NCBI GenBank assembly: GCA_029248885.1
Contig: JAQWIL010000005.1
Location: forward strand, 1 to 64,000
DNA: 64,000 nucleotides
Reading direction: 5' to 3'
Source of the DNA: Flavobacteriaceae bacterium
GTDB lineage: Bacteria; Bacteroidota; Bacteroidia; Flavobacteriales; Flavobacteriaceae
This document shows positions 54,377-63,020 of the stretch, in pieces (position 1 is the first letter of the stretch; the number at the start of each line of letters is the position of its first letter). Under the pieces are notes generated by a model. It ran no database searches and was not told where the DNA came from. It saw nothing but the letters and a program-made list of their open reading frames with translations. The position numbers and the translations under genes are program-made.

Positions 54377-54969
54377 CAGAATTTGTTTTTTTGCTTGGTC
54401 GGAAACTCCATGGGGTAATCAACTGTAATTTTTCCCTTTTCAATTTGAAGGAGCTTAGATTTTAAAATCTTTCGCTTAAATGGACTGAGTTTATCCGTAA
54501 ATAGTTTCCCTTCAATATGATCATATTCATGCTGAACAACACGAGACGCTAAACCCGTCAGCTCCAACTCATGATATTTGAAGTCAAGATCATAATATGA
54601 AATAAAAATTCCGTCTTCCCGAGTTACTTCACCCCGTATGTCTGGAATGCTCAAACAGCCCTCATTAAAGTCGACCATGTCTCCACGAAAGGCCTTAATT
54701 GACGGATTGATAAAAACATGTTTGAAATGTTTGATTTGTTGTTGTTCTTCCTCTAAAAGTTCAGGATCAGCGGCAAACGGACTCGCATCGACCACAAACA
54801 ATCGGAGAGCAAGACCAATTTGCGGAGCTGCCAAACCCACCCCATTCGCGTTGTACATCGTTTCCCACATCTTGTCAACCAAAGACTTCAAGTCTGGATA
54901 ATTCGCATCAATTTCCTCTGTTTTTTGACGAAGAATTGGGTGCCCATAAGCGTATATCGGAAGGGTCAT
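54376..54969 (-). CDS. def: Peptide deformylase
   Basis: Removes the N-formyl group from nascent proteins. The 197 residues contain all three motifs: GVGLAAPQIG (motif 1), EGCLSIPDIRGEV (motif 2, metal-binding Cys) and QHEYDHIEGKLF (motif 3, HExxH-type metal ligands and catalytic Glu). The middle insertion (about 65-90) is charged and typical of longer Bacteroidota enzymes. It overlaps ruvX by 4 bp and mazG by 1 bp, so the three genes are co-translated. Confidence 0.97.
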   Translation of the reverse strand: MTLPIYAYGHPILRQKTEEIDANYPDLKSLVDKMWETMYNANGVGLAAPQIGLALRLFVVDASPFAADPELLEEEQQQIKHFKHVFINPSIKAFRGDMVDFNEGCLSIPDIRGEVTREDGIFISYYDLDFKYHELELTGLASRVVQHEYDHIEGKLFTDKLSPFKRKILKSKLLQIEKGKITVDYPMEFPTKQKNKF

Positions 54970-55391
54970 GATGTCTTCGTTTGCTGATGTGATAAAAAAG
55001 ACTGAAGCAGTAGGGTTGCACTGACTTGATCAATGAGCTTTTTGTCTTGTCGAACTTGTTTTTTAGAGCTTACTCTTGCAATCTCATGTGATGCAATTTT
55101 TGAAGTAAACCGCTCATCATAGGTATGGAACTGAACAGTTGGAAATTGTGACTTGCACGCCGCGATAAATTGATGAATCTCGTCGGCAATTGATGAGGGT
55201 TCATTATGAAGACGTTTGGGCATGCCAACTACAATCCCTTCTACATTCTCTTTTTGTGTGTAATCTTTGAGATAATCCAACAAATCAGAAGTCGAAACCG
55301 TTTCGTGGCCAAAGGCAAACACCTGATCCAAATCGGTGACTGCAATCCCACACCGTTTACCCCCGTAATCTATCGCTAATAATCGGCCCAT
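54966..55391 (-). CDS. ruvX: RuvX/YqgF Holliday-junction resolvase-like nuclease
   Basis: RNase H-fold protein of 141 residues, implicated in 16S/pre-rRNA maturation and Holliday junction resolution. It shows MGRLLAIDYGGKRCGIAVTDLD (catalytic Asp in strand 1), IVVGMPKRLHNEPS, and TYDERFTSKIASHEI with the Glu, plus a final KKLIDQVSATLLLQSFL with the last acidic residue. It is first of ruvX-def-mazG and is preceded by a consensus -7 box 5 nt before its ATG. Confidence 0.95.
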   Translation of the reverse strand: MGRLLAIDYGGKRCGIAVTDLDQVFAFGHETVSTSDLLDYLKDYTQKENVEGIVVGMPKRLHNEPSSIADEIHQFIAACKSQFPTVQFHTYDERFTSKIASHEIARVSSKKQVRQDKKLIDQVSATLLLQSFLSHQQTKTS

Positions 55392-55396
55392 TGATG

Positions 55397-55404
55397 CAAA
55401 AATA
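55397..55404 (-). promoter_or_regulatory. -7 box of the ruvX-def-mazG operon
   Basis: Minus strand TATTTTTG, perfect TAnnTTTG, with 5 nt to the ruvX ATG, implying a leaderless operon transcript. Divergent to the dapD promoter in the same intergenic region. Confidence 0.6.
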
Positions 55405-55455
55405 CACTTATTGTATCGATTTTGTGAACTGCTCTTTTTTTTGATAAAATGAAGT

Positions 55456-55463
55456 TATCTTTG
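55456..55463 (+). promoter_or_regulatory. -7 box of dapD
   Basis: TATCTTTG, perfect consensus, 15 nt before ATG 55479. It lies downstream of an alternative ATG at 55449 and so favours the later start. Confidence 0.55.
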
Positions 55464-55478
55464 AAAAAAATTTGCGAG

Positions 55479-56294
55479 ATGAGTCAATTTCAAAATACCA
55501 TTGAGGAAGCATGGGAAGACCGTGCATTATTAGCCGATAAAAACGTACAAGGAGCGATTCGCTCGGTGATCGATCAACTCGACAAGGGGGAGCTACGCGT
55601 TGCCGAACCAACAGCAGATGGGTGGCAAGTCAACGAATGGGTAAAAAAAGCAGTTGTATTGTACTTCCCCATTCAAGGTATGGAAACATTGCAAGCAGGA
55701 CCATTGGAATTTCATGACAAAATCCCATTAAAAACAGGATATAAAGAAAAAGGAATTCGAGTTGTTCCCCATGCAGTAGCTCGCCATGGCGCATACATTT
55801 CTCCTGGAACGATCCTGATGCCGAGTTATGTCAATATCGGGGCTTATGTAGATAAGGGCACCATGGTTGACACTTGGGCAACGGTTGGGAGCTGTGCACA
55901 AATCGGCAAAAACGTCCATTTGAGTGGTGGTGTTGGTATAGGCGGTGTTTTGGAACCTCTTCAAGCTGCGCCTGTCATTATTGAGGACAATGCCTTTATC
56001 GGTTCTCGCTGCATTGTGGTTGAAGGTGTTCGAGTAGAAACAGAAGCTGTTCTCGGTGCAAATGTGGTACTCACTGCATCGACCAAAATTATTGACGTTA
56101 CTGGTGATCAACCCATCGAGTCGAAAGGTCTTGTACCTGCGCGATCCGTTGTTATCCCTGGGAGTTATACCAAATCGTTTTCTGCAGGAGATTTCCAAGT
56201 GCCATGCGCGCTGATTATTGGAAAGCGGAAAGAAAGCACAGACAAAAAGACTTCGCTCAACGATGCCTTGCGAACCTATGATGTATCTGCTTAA
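55479..56294 (+). CDS. dapD: 2,3,4,5-tetrahydropyridine-2,6-dicarboxylate N-succinyltransferase
   Basis: Succinyl-CoA-dependent step of the lysine/diaminopimelate pathway, needed for peptidoglycan. 271 residues from ATG 55479, close to the roughly 274 of E. coli DapD. N-terminal helical domain (MSQFQNTIEEAWEDRALL), then a left-handed beta-helix of hexapeptide repeats (about 100-230), including VVPHAVARHGAYISPGTILM, YVNIGAYVDKGTMVDTWATV, GKNVHLSGGVGIGGVLEPLQ and IIEDNAFIGSRCIVVEGV. An upstream ATG at 55449 would add 10 residues but lies before the promoter. Confidence 0.95.
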   Translation: MSQFQNTIEEAWEDRALLADKNVQGAIRSVIDQLDKGELRVAEPTADGWQVNEWVKKAVVLYFPIQGMETLQAGPLEFHDKIPLKTGYKEKGIRVVPHAVARHGAYISPGTILMPSYVNIGAYVDKGTMVDTWATVGSCAQIGKNVHLSGGVGIGGVLEPLQAAPVIIEDNAFIGSRCIVVEGVRVETEAVLGANVVLTASTKIIDVTGDQPIESKGLVPARSVVIPGSYTKSFSAGDFQVPCALIIGKRKESTDKKTSLNDALRTYDVSA

Positions 56295-56323
56295 GCACAC
56301 GAATTTGATCAACTAAATCGCTT

Positions 56324-56878
56324 ATGGCTCTTCAAAATAGTCTGGACGCATTGGACCGATCAGGGGTCGTTTTGTTTCCCTCTGATACGGTTTTAGGACT
56401 TGGCTGTGATGCGACAAATCAAGATGCAGTTAACACAATTTTTTTAATCAAAAACAGGCCGCAAAATTAATCTCTGATCGCTTTGGTTGCAGATATGGAG
56501 ATGCTGACAACTTATGTCGAGACCATTCCACAGTCGGTTCACGAGATATTAAAAGGCAATATTTCGCCCACCACCATCGTGTATCCCAAGGCAAAAGGGA
56601 TTGCTCCTATGGCCATGGCGGAGAACGGATCAATGGCTTTTCGAATTCCGAAAAGCGGATTTGCACTGGACCTGGTCAAGTCATTTGGTAAACCCATCAT
56701 TGCCACCTCGGCCAACCTCAGTGGTGAGCCCATCCCCGAGAATGAAAGTCAGGTAGATCGTCGTATTTTGGAGCAAGTTGACTATGTTGTACCTTTGAAA
56801 TCAGATACTTATCCAGTCATGACTTCAAGGATTATACAGTTGACAATTGACGGGAAAACTAAAACGATACGCCCTTGA
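56324..56878 (+). pseudogene. Sua5/YciO/YrdC-type threonylcarbamoyl-AMP synthase frame with internal TAA
   Basis: Reading frame of 184 codons encoding a TsaC/Sua5-like protein that would make threonylcarbamoyl-AMP for the t6A tRNA modification. The N-terminal part reads SGVVLFPSDTVLGLGCDATN and FLIKNRPQN. Codon 49 is TAA (56468-56470); the frame then continues SLIALVADMEML through SMAFRIPKSGFALDLVKSFG and IIATSANLSGEPI. Apart from the stop nothing is damaged, and the position would ordinarily be Lys (AAA to TAA). A restart at TTG 56483 would lack the N-terminal substrate-binding part. It may be a sequence error, a nonsense mutation or a readthrough site. The stop overlaps the cca start. Confidence 0.8.
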
Positions 56879-58317
56879 CAACAAACACAACTTTGCAACA
56901 AGCATTTTCAGACCCAATTTTTACTGCCATTGGGGAAATCGCTGAACAGATGCAAACCCGTTCTTTTGCCATAGGGGGTTGTGTTCGAGATGCCTTGTTG
57001 CAACGCAACCAATCCAAGGATATCGACATCGTTTGTGAAGGCAGCGGCATCGAATTGGCCAAAGCGGTTGCCGACCAACTCCCCAATAGCGGAAAAGTAA
57101 GCGTTTATAAAAACTATGGAACAGCGATGGTGCGTGTTGGTTCTTATGAGCTTGAGTTTGTGGGTGCCAGAAAAGAGAGCTATCAAAAAAACAGTCGAAA
57201 TCCAGTGGTGGAAAGCGGCAGCTTGGAAGATGATCAAAAACGGAGGGACTTTACGGTCAATGCCTTGGCGTTTGCCTTAAACCCAAAGGAGTTTGGAACA
57301 TTGATTGACCCATTTGATGGCCTTGAAGATATAGACAAAAAAATTTTAAAAACCCCATTGACCGCTGCACAAACATTCTCTGATGATCCCTTGCGCATGC
57401 TTCGAGCCGTTCGTTTTGCTGCACAACTCGATTTTACAATTGACCCCTCAACAGTGAAGTCCATCCGAATAATGGCTGAACGTATTAAAATCCTATCACA
57501 GGAACGGATCGTAGAGGAAATTCATAAAATTTTATTGACCCAAAAGCCTTCTAAGGGATTTTTACTTTTGGATAAACTCGGCTTACTCCAACATATCTTT
57601 CCCGAACTCTGCTCATTGAAAGGAATTGAAGAGGTCGAGGGTCAACGACATAAGGACAACTTTTATCACACTTTTGAAGTCGTTGACAACATTTGTAAAA
57701 CCACCGATAACTTGTGGTTGCGATGGGCTGCTTTACTTCATGACATTGGGAAAGCACCCACCAAAAAGTTTAATCAAAAAATAGGTTGGACTTTCCACGG
57801 TCATGAATTTGTTGGGGCCAAGATGGTATATAAGCTGTTTAAGCGACTCAGAATGCCCCTCAATGAAAAGATGAAATACGTACAAAAACTCGTCTTTATG
57901 AGCTCTCGTCCCATTGTGATTTCGGAAGAAATTGTGACTGATGCTGCTGTGCGACGCTTGGTCTTTGATGCTGGAGAGCTGATCGATGATTTGTTGCTAT
58001 TGTGCGAGGCTGATATTACGACAAAAAATCCGCGGCGGTTTGAAACCTATCACAACAACTTTAAAATTGTACGTCAAAAAATTAAAGAGGTCGAAGAAAA
58101 AGACCGAATTCGAAATTTTCAACCCCCTGTTGATGGAGATGAAATCATGAAAACTTTTGGGGTTGGTCCATGTCGTGAAATTGGATTGATCAAAGAACAT
58201 ATCAAAGAAGCTATCCTCGATGGTGAAATTCCAAATGAATACCAAGCTGCTCATGCAATGATGTTGAAAAAGGCAGAAGAGCTCGGCTTGCAACCAACAC
58301 AAAAGACAAATGAATAA
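56875..58317 (+). CDS. CCA tRNA nucleotidyltransferase with HD domain
   Basis: 480-residue class II polynucleotide-cytidylyl/adenylyltransferase that adds or repairs the 3' CCA of tRNA. Head domain: [26 protein letters not shown] with the GG and DxD metal-binding motifs. Neck: [35 protein letters not shown] with the RRxxD-like base-recognition region further on. HD domain (about 255-390): [29 protein letters not shown] and HGHEFVGA. The start is TTG at 56875, overlapping the previous stop (TTGA). It overlaps ctaA by 8 bp. Confidence 0.92.
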   Translation: MTTNTTLQQAFSDPIFTAIGEIAEQMQTRSFAIGGCVRDALLQRNQSKDIDIVCEGSGIELAKAVADQLPNSGKVSVYKNYGTAMVRVGSYELEFVGARKESYQKNSRNPVVESGSLEDDQKRRDFTVNALAFALNPKEFGTLIDPFDGLEDIDKKILKTPLTAAQTFSDDPLRMLRAVRFAAQLDFTIDPSTVKSIRIMAERIKILSQERIVEEIHKILLTQKPSKGFLLLDKLGLLQHIFPELCSLKGIEEVEGQRHKDNFYHTFEVVDNICKTTDNLWLRWAALLHDIGKAPTKKFNQKIGWTFHGHEFVGAKMVYKLFKRLRMPLNEKMKYVQKLVFMSSRPIVISEEIVTDAAVRRLVFDAGELIDDLLLLCEADITTKNPRRFETYHNNFKIVRQKIKEVEEKDRIRNFQPPVDGDEIMKTFGVGPCREIGLIKEHIKEAILDGEIPNEYQAAHAMMLKKAEELGLQPTQKTNE

Positions 58318-59338
58318 ACCGATATTTTTGTGGTCAACATGGGCATTATTGTTCGTTTATCTGGTTATCCTTGCAGGTGCAGTCGTGCGCATGACTGGAA
58401 GCGGTATGGGCTGTCCTGACTGGCCAAAATGTTTTGGCTACCTCATCCCCCCTACTGAACGCAGTCAACTCAATTGGCAACCTGGAAAAACCTATGAAAA
58501 GGGAAATGTGATTATTGTGGATAACAGCTTGCAGGTGGCAACCCAATCTTTTGAAAGTGGTGAAACTATCGACTTGCAAAATTGGGAGGTATACACCAAA
58601 CACGATTACACAACGTTTAACGTGACACACACTTGGGTCGAGTTTATCAATCGCTTGCTTGGAGCGATTTCAGGGTTGATTGTACTCGGTTTGTTTATCC
58701 GCAGTCTTTGGTGGATCCGAAAGCAGCCCTTGTTATCCCTCTTTTCGTTTTTTGCAGTGGTTGGAATGGGTGTACAAGCGTGGTTGGGAAAAACTGTCGT
58801 GGACTCCAACTTGCTTCCGAGCAAAATCTCCCTGCATATGATCATGGCGTTACTAATCGTCAGCGTATTGCTATTTGTGCGTGCAAAAAGTCATGGAAAA
58901 CAAATTCAACAGCCATCCAAAACCTTACTGATGCTGATTGTCGGGTCTTTTGTTTTGACGCTGATACAATTTGGGCTCGGGGTTGATGTACGCCAGTTTA
59001 TCGATTACCAAATCAAACAAGCAGGATCGAATGCTCCGCAGCTGTGGCTCGACCGTCCTGAAATTTCTTTTTACGTTCACCGCTCCTTGTCGCTCGTTGT
59101 TGTGGTGCTGAGTATCTTGATTTATAAACTGGTGAAAAAAGAGGGCTTGGCACAAAAATATATTCAACTTATCATTGGGTGTATCCTTGCAGAAATCGCA
59201 CTTGGTATTTTGATGTACTATGTTGATTTCCCTTGGGGAACACAACCCCTCCACTTACTCGTTGCAACCCTGTTGTTCAGTGCCCAATTGTACTGGTTAT
59301 TTCGCATAAAAATAAAACCTTATGATCTACCGATTTAG
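58310..59338 (+). CDS. ctaA: Heme A synthase (COX15/CtaA)
   Basis: Integral membrane enzyme converting heme O to heme A for cytochrome c oxidase. The 342 residues carry about eight membrane helices. Key features are [26 protein letters not shown] near the N-terminus, the helix with [20 protein letters not shown] (heme-ligand His), a second conserved His in [16 protein letters not shown], and the C-terminal half with [11 protein letters not shown] and [14 protein letters not shown]. It lies between cca and the pRiA4b-like gene with small overlaps on both sides. Confidence 0.95.
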   Translation: MNKPIFLWSTWALLFVYLVILAGAVVRMTGSGMGCPDWPKCFGYLIPPTERSQLNWQPGKTYEKGNVIIVDNSLQVATQSFESGETIDLQNWEVYTKHDYTTFNVTHTWVEFINRLLGAISGLIVLGLFIRSLWWIRKQPLLSLFSFFAVVGMGVQAWLGKTVVDSNLLPSKISLHMIMALLIVSVLLFVRAKSHGKQIQQPSKTLLMLIVGSFVLTLIQFGLGVDVRQFIDYQIKQAGSNAPQLWLDRPEISFYVHRSLSLVVVVLSILIYKLVKKEGLAQKYIQLIIGCILAEIALGILMYYVDFPWGTQPLHLLVATLLFSAQLYWLFRIKIKPYDLPI

Positions 59339-59813
59339 AATAGTTTTAGACGCAGAAGAAGATATTTTCAGAGACTTGGAGCTGGAGAGCAGCTCCACTT
59401 TTGAGGACTTACACAACACCATTATTCAATCTTTTGGTTTGAGTGGTCATGAAATGGCTACCTTTTATGTCACCGATAACGAATGGAAACAAGGAGAAGC
59501 CATTGCACTAACTGATATGTTTGAGGAGCCATCTCGATTGATGGAGCAAACCGCCCTTCATGATATTTTTACTGAAGAACAGAAAACAGCACTCTACGTC
59601 TATGACTTTTTAAATATGTGGACCTTTTTTGTCACTTGTGTTGAAGAAGCCGAATCTGTCTCTGGCGTGAGTTACCCCCACCTTGTATTTAGCCATGGAA
59701 TAGTCCCCGATGAGGCACCACCCAAACAATATGAACAAGCTGATGAGGAATCATATGATACGGATCATGAAAGTTGGGAGGACAATGGCTATTCAGACGA
59801 TGAGTGGTATTAG
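59322..59813 (+). CDS. Plasmid pRiA4b ORF-3-like family protein
   Basis: 163-residue protein matching the pRiA4b ORF-3-like family (also called IS1096 passenger TnpR-like): [40 protein letters not shown] and YVYDFLNMWTFFVTCVEE. The C-terminal roughly 35 residues are strongly acidic and Tyr/Asp-rich. The family's function is unknown, and nothing nearby suggests a transposon, so the name reflects similarity only. It overlaps ctaA by 17 bp and the convergent next gene by 4 bp. Confidence 0.85.
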   Translation: MIYRFRIVLDAEEDIFRDLELESSSTFEDLHNTIIQSFGLSGHEMATFYVTDNEWKQGEAIALTDMFEEPSRLMEQTALHDIFTEEQKTALYVYDFLNMWTFFVTCVEEAESVSGVSYPHLVFSHGIVPDEAPPKQYEQADEESYDTDHESWEDNGYSDDEWY

Positions 59814-60877
59814 CCCTCTCTGAGCATTTCGTGATTTTCGTAGTTTCGTTTTACAAATTCAAAAGCAGCACGTACAATTCCACCCATATTAAAACTGTTT
59901 TTAAAGTTTTTATCTGGGATATACTCATAGATTTCAGACTTTAACTGCTGGACGTTCTCAGGTGTTGAGAGTTCATCTTTAAGCATGCACTTCATCAATT
60001 GGGTAAGGCGACTCTCGGAGCTGAGTATGCGTTTAGCGATAATCGCCCGTTCCTCGATTTTATATTGATTGACCGCATGTTTGTCCAGATGTGTACGTAC
60101 CAGTTCGACCATGGGGAAGTTTTCCTTAAAAAATTGAGGACGATAGACTTTTAACTTGGCTTCATAAGATTGCTGGTCAAAATCGATCGCACGGATTTTA
60201 TAAACAACTTGATCAAAATCGTGAGTGGGCACAATCACATAGTTATAGGAGCGCATATCACCCAACAAACGAATCATGCACCTTTCGTTGAATTTTACAA
60301 ACTGTTTGGCGATTTGACTCTTCTCGCTTTGTGAACATTTGGGTAGATAGTCCTTGATAAATTCATCGCCAGGAATCCCCGCGATATGTTCTTCCACCAA
60401 AGTATCTTCACAAACCAAAAAATTGAGATTATATGGCGAGAGCATATGCTCAAACTCCAAACCATAGGCGCGAGAAGCATCTGCCTTTTTCATATAGAAA
60501 TAGGTAAAGTTGTCATTTAAAATGTTTCGAATCTTAATTCGAAATGGTTTTGAATTTCCAAAAGTGCAATAGTCAACAGCGTCCACATTTAAAAATCGCA
60601 ATACGTCAGTACTTCCATCAGAGAGCAAAAGCGTATAGATGCGTTTTAGGTTGTCTTCGATTTCATCGCGTTCATTATCATTGTAAAAAACACGAACCCA
60701 TAGGGAATCGTTATCGTTTTTGTCCATCACAGCGACGGAACCAGAAAAACGCATCAAGTCTTGATAGAAGATAGGAAAAGTTGCTGTTCGATTGTAGTGC
60801 TTAAGGTAATCGCCCAAAAACGGGCTTATCCGATAGCTCGGTTTTTTGGTTGTGATCAATTTGTCATTAGACGCCAT
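59810..60877 (-). CDS. Unknown protein with kinase-fold-like motifs
   Basis: 355-residue cytoplasmic protein, not of a family I can name. Several segments line up in kinase-fold order: FTYFYMKKADASRA (possible ATP-lysine, about residue 130), EFEHML (possible helix-C Glu), VCEDTLVEEHIAGIPGDEFI (hinge-like), LGDMRSYNYVIV (like the HGD-x4-N catalytic loop, Asp207/Asn212) and IRAIDFDQQ (like the Mg-binding IDFD, Asp232). This suggests an APH/HipA/protein-kinase-type phosphotransferase, but it is inference from short motifs. Start at ATG 60877 is supported by a perfect -7 box 4 nt upstream; the frame stays open for 13 codons before it. Confidence 0.82.
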   Translation of the reverse strand: MASNDKLITTKKPSYRISPFLGDYLKHYNRTATFPIFYQDLMRFSGSVAVMDKNDNDSLWVRVFYNDNERDEIEDNLKRIYTLLLSDGSTDVLRFLNVDAVDYCTFGNSKPFRIKIRNILNDNFTYFYMKKADASRAYGLEFEHMLSPYNLNFLVCEDTLVEEHIAGIPGDEFIKDYLPKCSQSEKSQIAKQFVKFNERCMIRLLGDMRSYNYVIVPTHDFDQVVYKIRAIDFDQQSYEAKLKVYRPQFFKENFPMVELVRTHLDKHAVNQYKIEERAIIAKRILSSESRLTQLMKCMLKDELSTPENVQQLKSEIYEYIPDKNFKNSFNMGGIVRAAFEFVKRNYENHEMLREG

Positions 60878-60881
60878 TTTA

Positions 60882-60889
60882 CAAAAGTA
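60882..60889 (-). promoter_or_regulatory. -7 box of the kinase-fold-like gene
   Basis: Minus strand TACTTTTG, perfect consensus, 4 nt before ATG 60877. It excludes the upstream in-frame start and implies a leaderless mRNA. Confidence 0.6.
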
Positions 60890-60945
60890 ATGGCTTTTGC
60901 GCAATCTAAAGAACAATATGAATTGAGCAGTGCCTGAATTTGTGG

Positions 60946-60953
60946 TATTTTTG
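60946..60953 (+). promoter_or_regulatory. -7 box of uvrB
   Basis: TATTTTTG, perfect consensus, 6 nt before the uvrB ATG at 60960. It lies inside the open frame upstream of that ATG, which therefore cannot be the translated start. Confidence 0.6.
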
Positions 60954-60959
60954 TTTGCT

Positions 60960-62942
60960 ATGAAGTTTCACATTGTTTCTGATTTTAAGCCAACGGGGGA
61001 TCAGCCAGAGGCCATTCGACAGCTCGTAGAGGGATTGGAAAGTCGTGATCGATTTCAAACCTTATTGGGTGTTACTGGATCTGGAAAAACCTTTACGGTT
61101 GCCAATGTAATCGAAAAGGTGCAACGCCCCACCTTGGTTCTTGCGCACAACAAAACTCTCGCTGCGCAGTTGTATGCAGAGTTTAAGCAGTTTTTTCCAG
61201 ATAATGCTGTTGAGTATTTTGTGTCTTACTACGACTATTATCAGCCAGAGGCCTATATCCCAACAACGGGAACCTATATCGAAAAGGACTTGTCGATCAA
61301 CGAAGAAATCGAAAAGCTCAGATTGAGTACGACTTCTTCTCTGCTTTCTGGTCGTCGTGATGTATTGGTCGTTGCATCTGTTTCTTGCTTATATGGAATT
61401 GGCAATCCGATTGAATTCCGAAAAAACGTCATTGGGGTTGAAGTGGGGCAAGTCATTGCGAGAACTGCATTTTTACACCGACTCGTACAAAGTCTCTATG
61501 CCCGAACGACTGCCGATTTCCTACATGGAACCTTTCGTGTCAAGGGAGATATTGTAGATATTTTTCCGAGTTATGCAGATCATGCATTTAAAATCCATTT
61601 TTTTGGCGACGAAATTGAGGCGATTGAATGCTTTGACCCAATCAACAATAGCATCAAAGAAAAGTTTGATAAACTCACCATTTATCCCGCGAATATGTTT
61701 GTGACTTCACCCGACGTATTGCAAAATGCCATTCACCAAATTCAGGAAGATTTGGTCGCACAAGTGGGCTATTTTAAAGAGATCGGAAAGCATTTGGAAG
61801 CCACGAGATTAGAGGAGCGAACCAACTTTGACTTGGAGATGATTCGGGAATTGGGCTATTGCTCGGGGATTGAAAATTATTCTCGATATATCGATGGTCG
61901 CGCTCCCGGAACGCGTCCATTTTGTCTGTTGGATTATTTTTCAGATGACTATTTAATGATCGTTGACGAAAGCCATGTGACCCTTTCGCAGGTGCATGCC
62001 ATGTATGGTGGAGATCGAAGTCGAAAAGAAAATCTAGTGGAATACGGCTTTCGACTCCCTGCAGCAATGGACAACCGACCCTTGAAGTATGAAGAGTTTG
62101 AAACCATTCAAAATCAAGTGATTTATGTGAGCGCGACACCCGCTGACTATGAATTGGAACAAACAGAGGGAGTGTATGTCGAACAAATCATTCGTCCGAC
62201 AGGGCTACTTGACCCGATCATTGAAGTCAGGCCAAGTCAAAACCAAATCGATGATTTGGTTGAAGAAATCCAAGTTCGTGCTGAGATAGATGAGCGTGTT
62301 TTGGTCACAACACTGACCAAGCGCATGGCGGAAGAACTCACCAAATACCTATCGCGGATTTCGATTCGATGTCGATATATCCACAGTGATATTGATACGT
62401 TGGAACGCGTGGAAATCATGCAAGATTTACGCCGCGGATTGTTTGATGTTCTTATCGGAGTCAACCTTCTTCGGGAGGGCTTGGACTTGCCAGAAGTCTC
62501 CTTAGTTGCGATTATTGATGCAGATAAAGAAGGGTTTTTGCGATCTGCACGCTCACTCACTCAAACGGTAGGTCGAGCAGCCAGACATTTGAATGGAAAA
62601 GCCATTATGTATGCGGATTCCATTACCAAGAGCATGCAAAAAACAATAGATGAGACAAACTATCGTCGGGAAAAACAACTCGCCTTTAACGAGAAACATG
62701 GCATCACACCTACTCCACTTAATAAAGCCGTTGATCAGGTCTTTGGATATAAAACTGAAAAACAAGAAGAAATCCAACATGCCGCAGAGCCGGGCATGGA
62801 ATATCTGACCACAGATCAGATCCAGAAGCTCATCCGCGAAACTCGAAAAGCCATGGAAGTTGCAGCAAAGGATCTTGATTTTGTTGAGGCCGCACGACTT
62901 CGAGATCGAATGAAAAGCTTCCAAGACCATTTGAAAAACTGA
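60960..62942 (+). CDS. uvrB: Excinuclease ABC subunit B
   Basis: DNA damage-recognition helicase of nucleotide excision repair. 660 residues from ATG 60960. Helicase motif I LLGVTGSGKTFTVAN; the beta-hairpin region YYDYYQPEAYIPTTGTYIEKD; the UvrA-interaction domain; the DEAD-like box MIVDESHVTLSQ; VSATPADYELEQ; motif VI QTVGRAARHLNGKAIMYAD; and a C-terminal UVR domain (IQKLIRETRKAMEVAAKDLD, FVEAARLRDRM) that binds UvrC. All core motifs are intact. The start is fixed by the -7 box just upstream. It is divergent from the kinase-fold-like gene. Confidence 0.97.
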   Translation: MKFHIVSDFKPTGDQPEAIRQLVEGLESRDRFQTLLGVTGSGKTFTVANVIEKVQRPTLVLAHNKTLAAQLYAEFKQFFPDNAVEYFVSYYDYYQPEAYIPTTGTYIEKDLSINEEIEKLRLSTTSSLLSGRRDVLVVASVSCLYGIGNPIEFRKNVIGVEVGQVIARTAFLHRLVQSLYARTTADFLHGTFRVKGDIVDIFPSYADHAFKIHFFGDEIEAIECFDPINNSIKEKFDKLTIYPANMFVTSPDVLQNAIHQIQEDLVAQVGYFKEIGKHLEATRLEERTNFDLEMIRELGYCSGIENYSRYIDGRAPGTRPFCLLDYFSDDYLMIVDESHVTLSQVHAMYGGDRSRKENLVEYGFRLPAAMDNRPLKYEEFETIQNQVIYVSATPADYELEQTEGVYVEQIIRPTGLLDPIIEVRPSQNQIDDLVEEIQVRAEIDERVLVTTLTKRMAEELTKYLSRISIRCRYIHSDIDTLERVEIMQDLRRGLFDVLIGVNLLREGLDLPEVSLVAIIDADKEGFLRSARSLTQTVGRAARHLNGKAIMYADSITKSMQKTIDETNYRREKQLAFNEKHGITPTPLNKAVDQVFGYKTEKQEEIQHAAEPGMEYLTTDQIQKLIRETRKAMEVAAKDLDFVEAARLRDRMKSFQDHLKN

Positions 62943-63020
62943 TTTTTTTCAAAAAATTATTACCTTTCGTTTTTCTCAAATCATCTCCCGCATGCCTAAA
63001 TCAAAATAATACATGCAGCA

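Noticed and set aside
59322..59813. Mobile element implied by the pRiA4b ORF-3/IS1096-type name
   Set aside because: No transposase, terminal repeats or target duplication nearby; the gene is embedded by small overlaps in a core-gene row.
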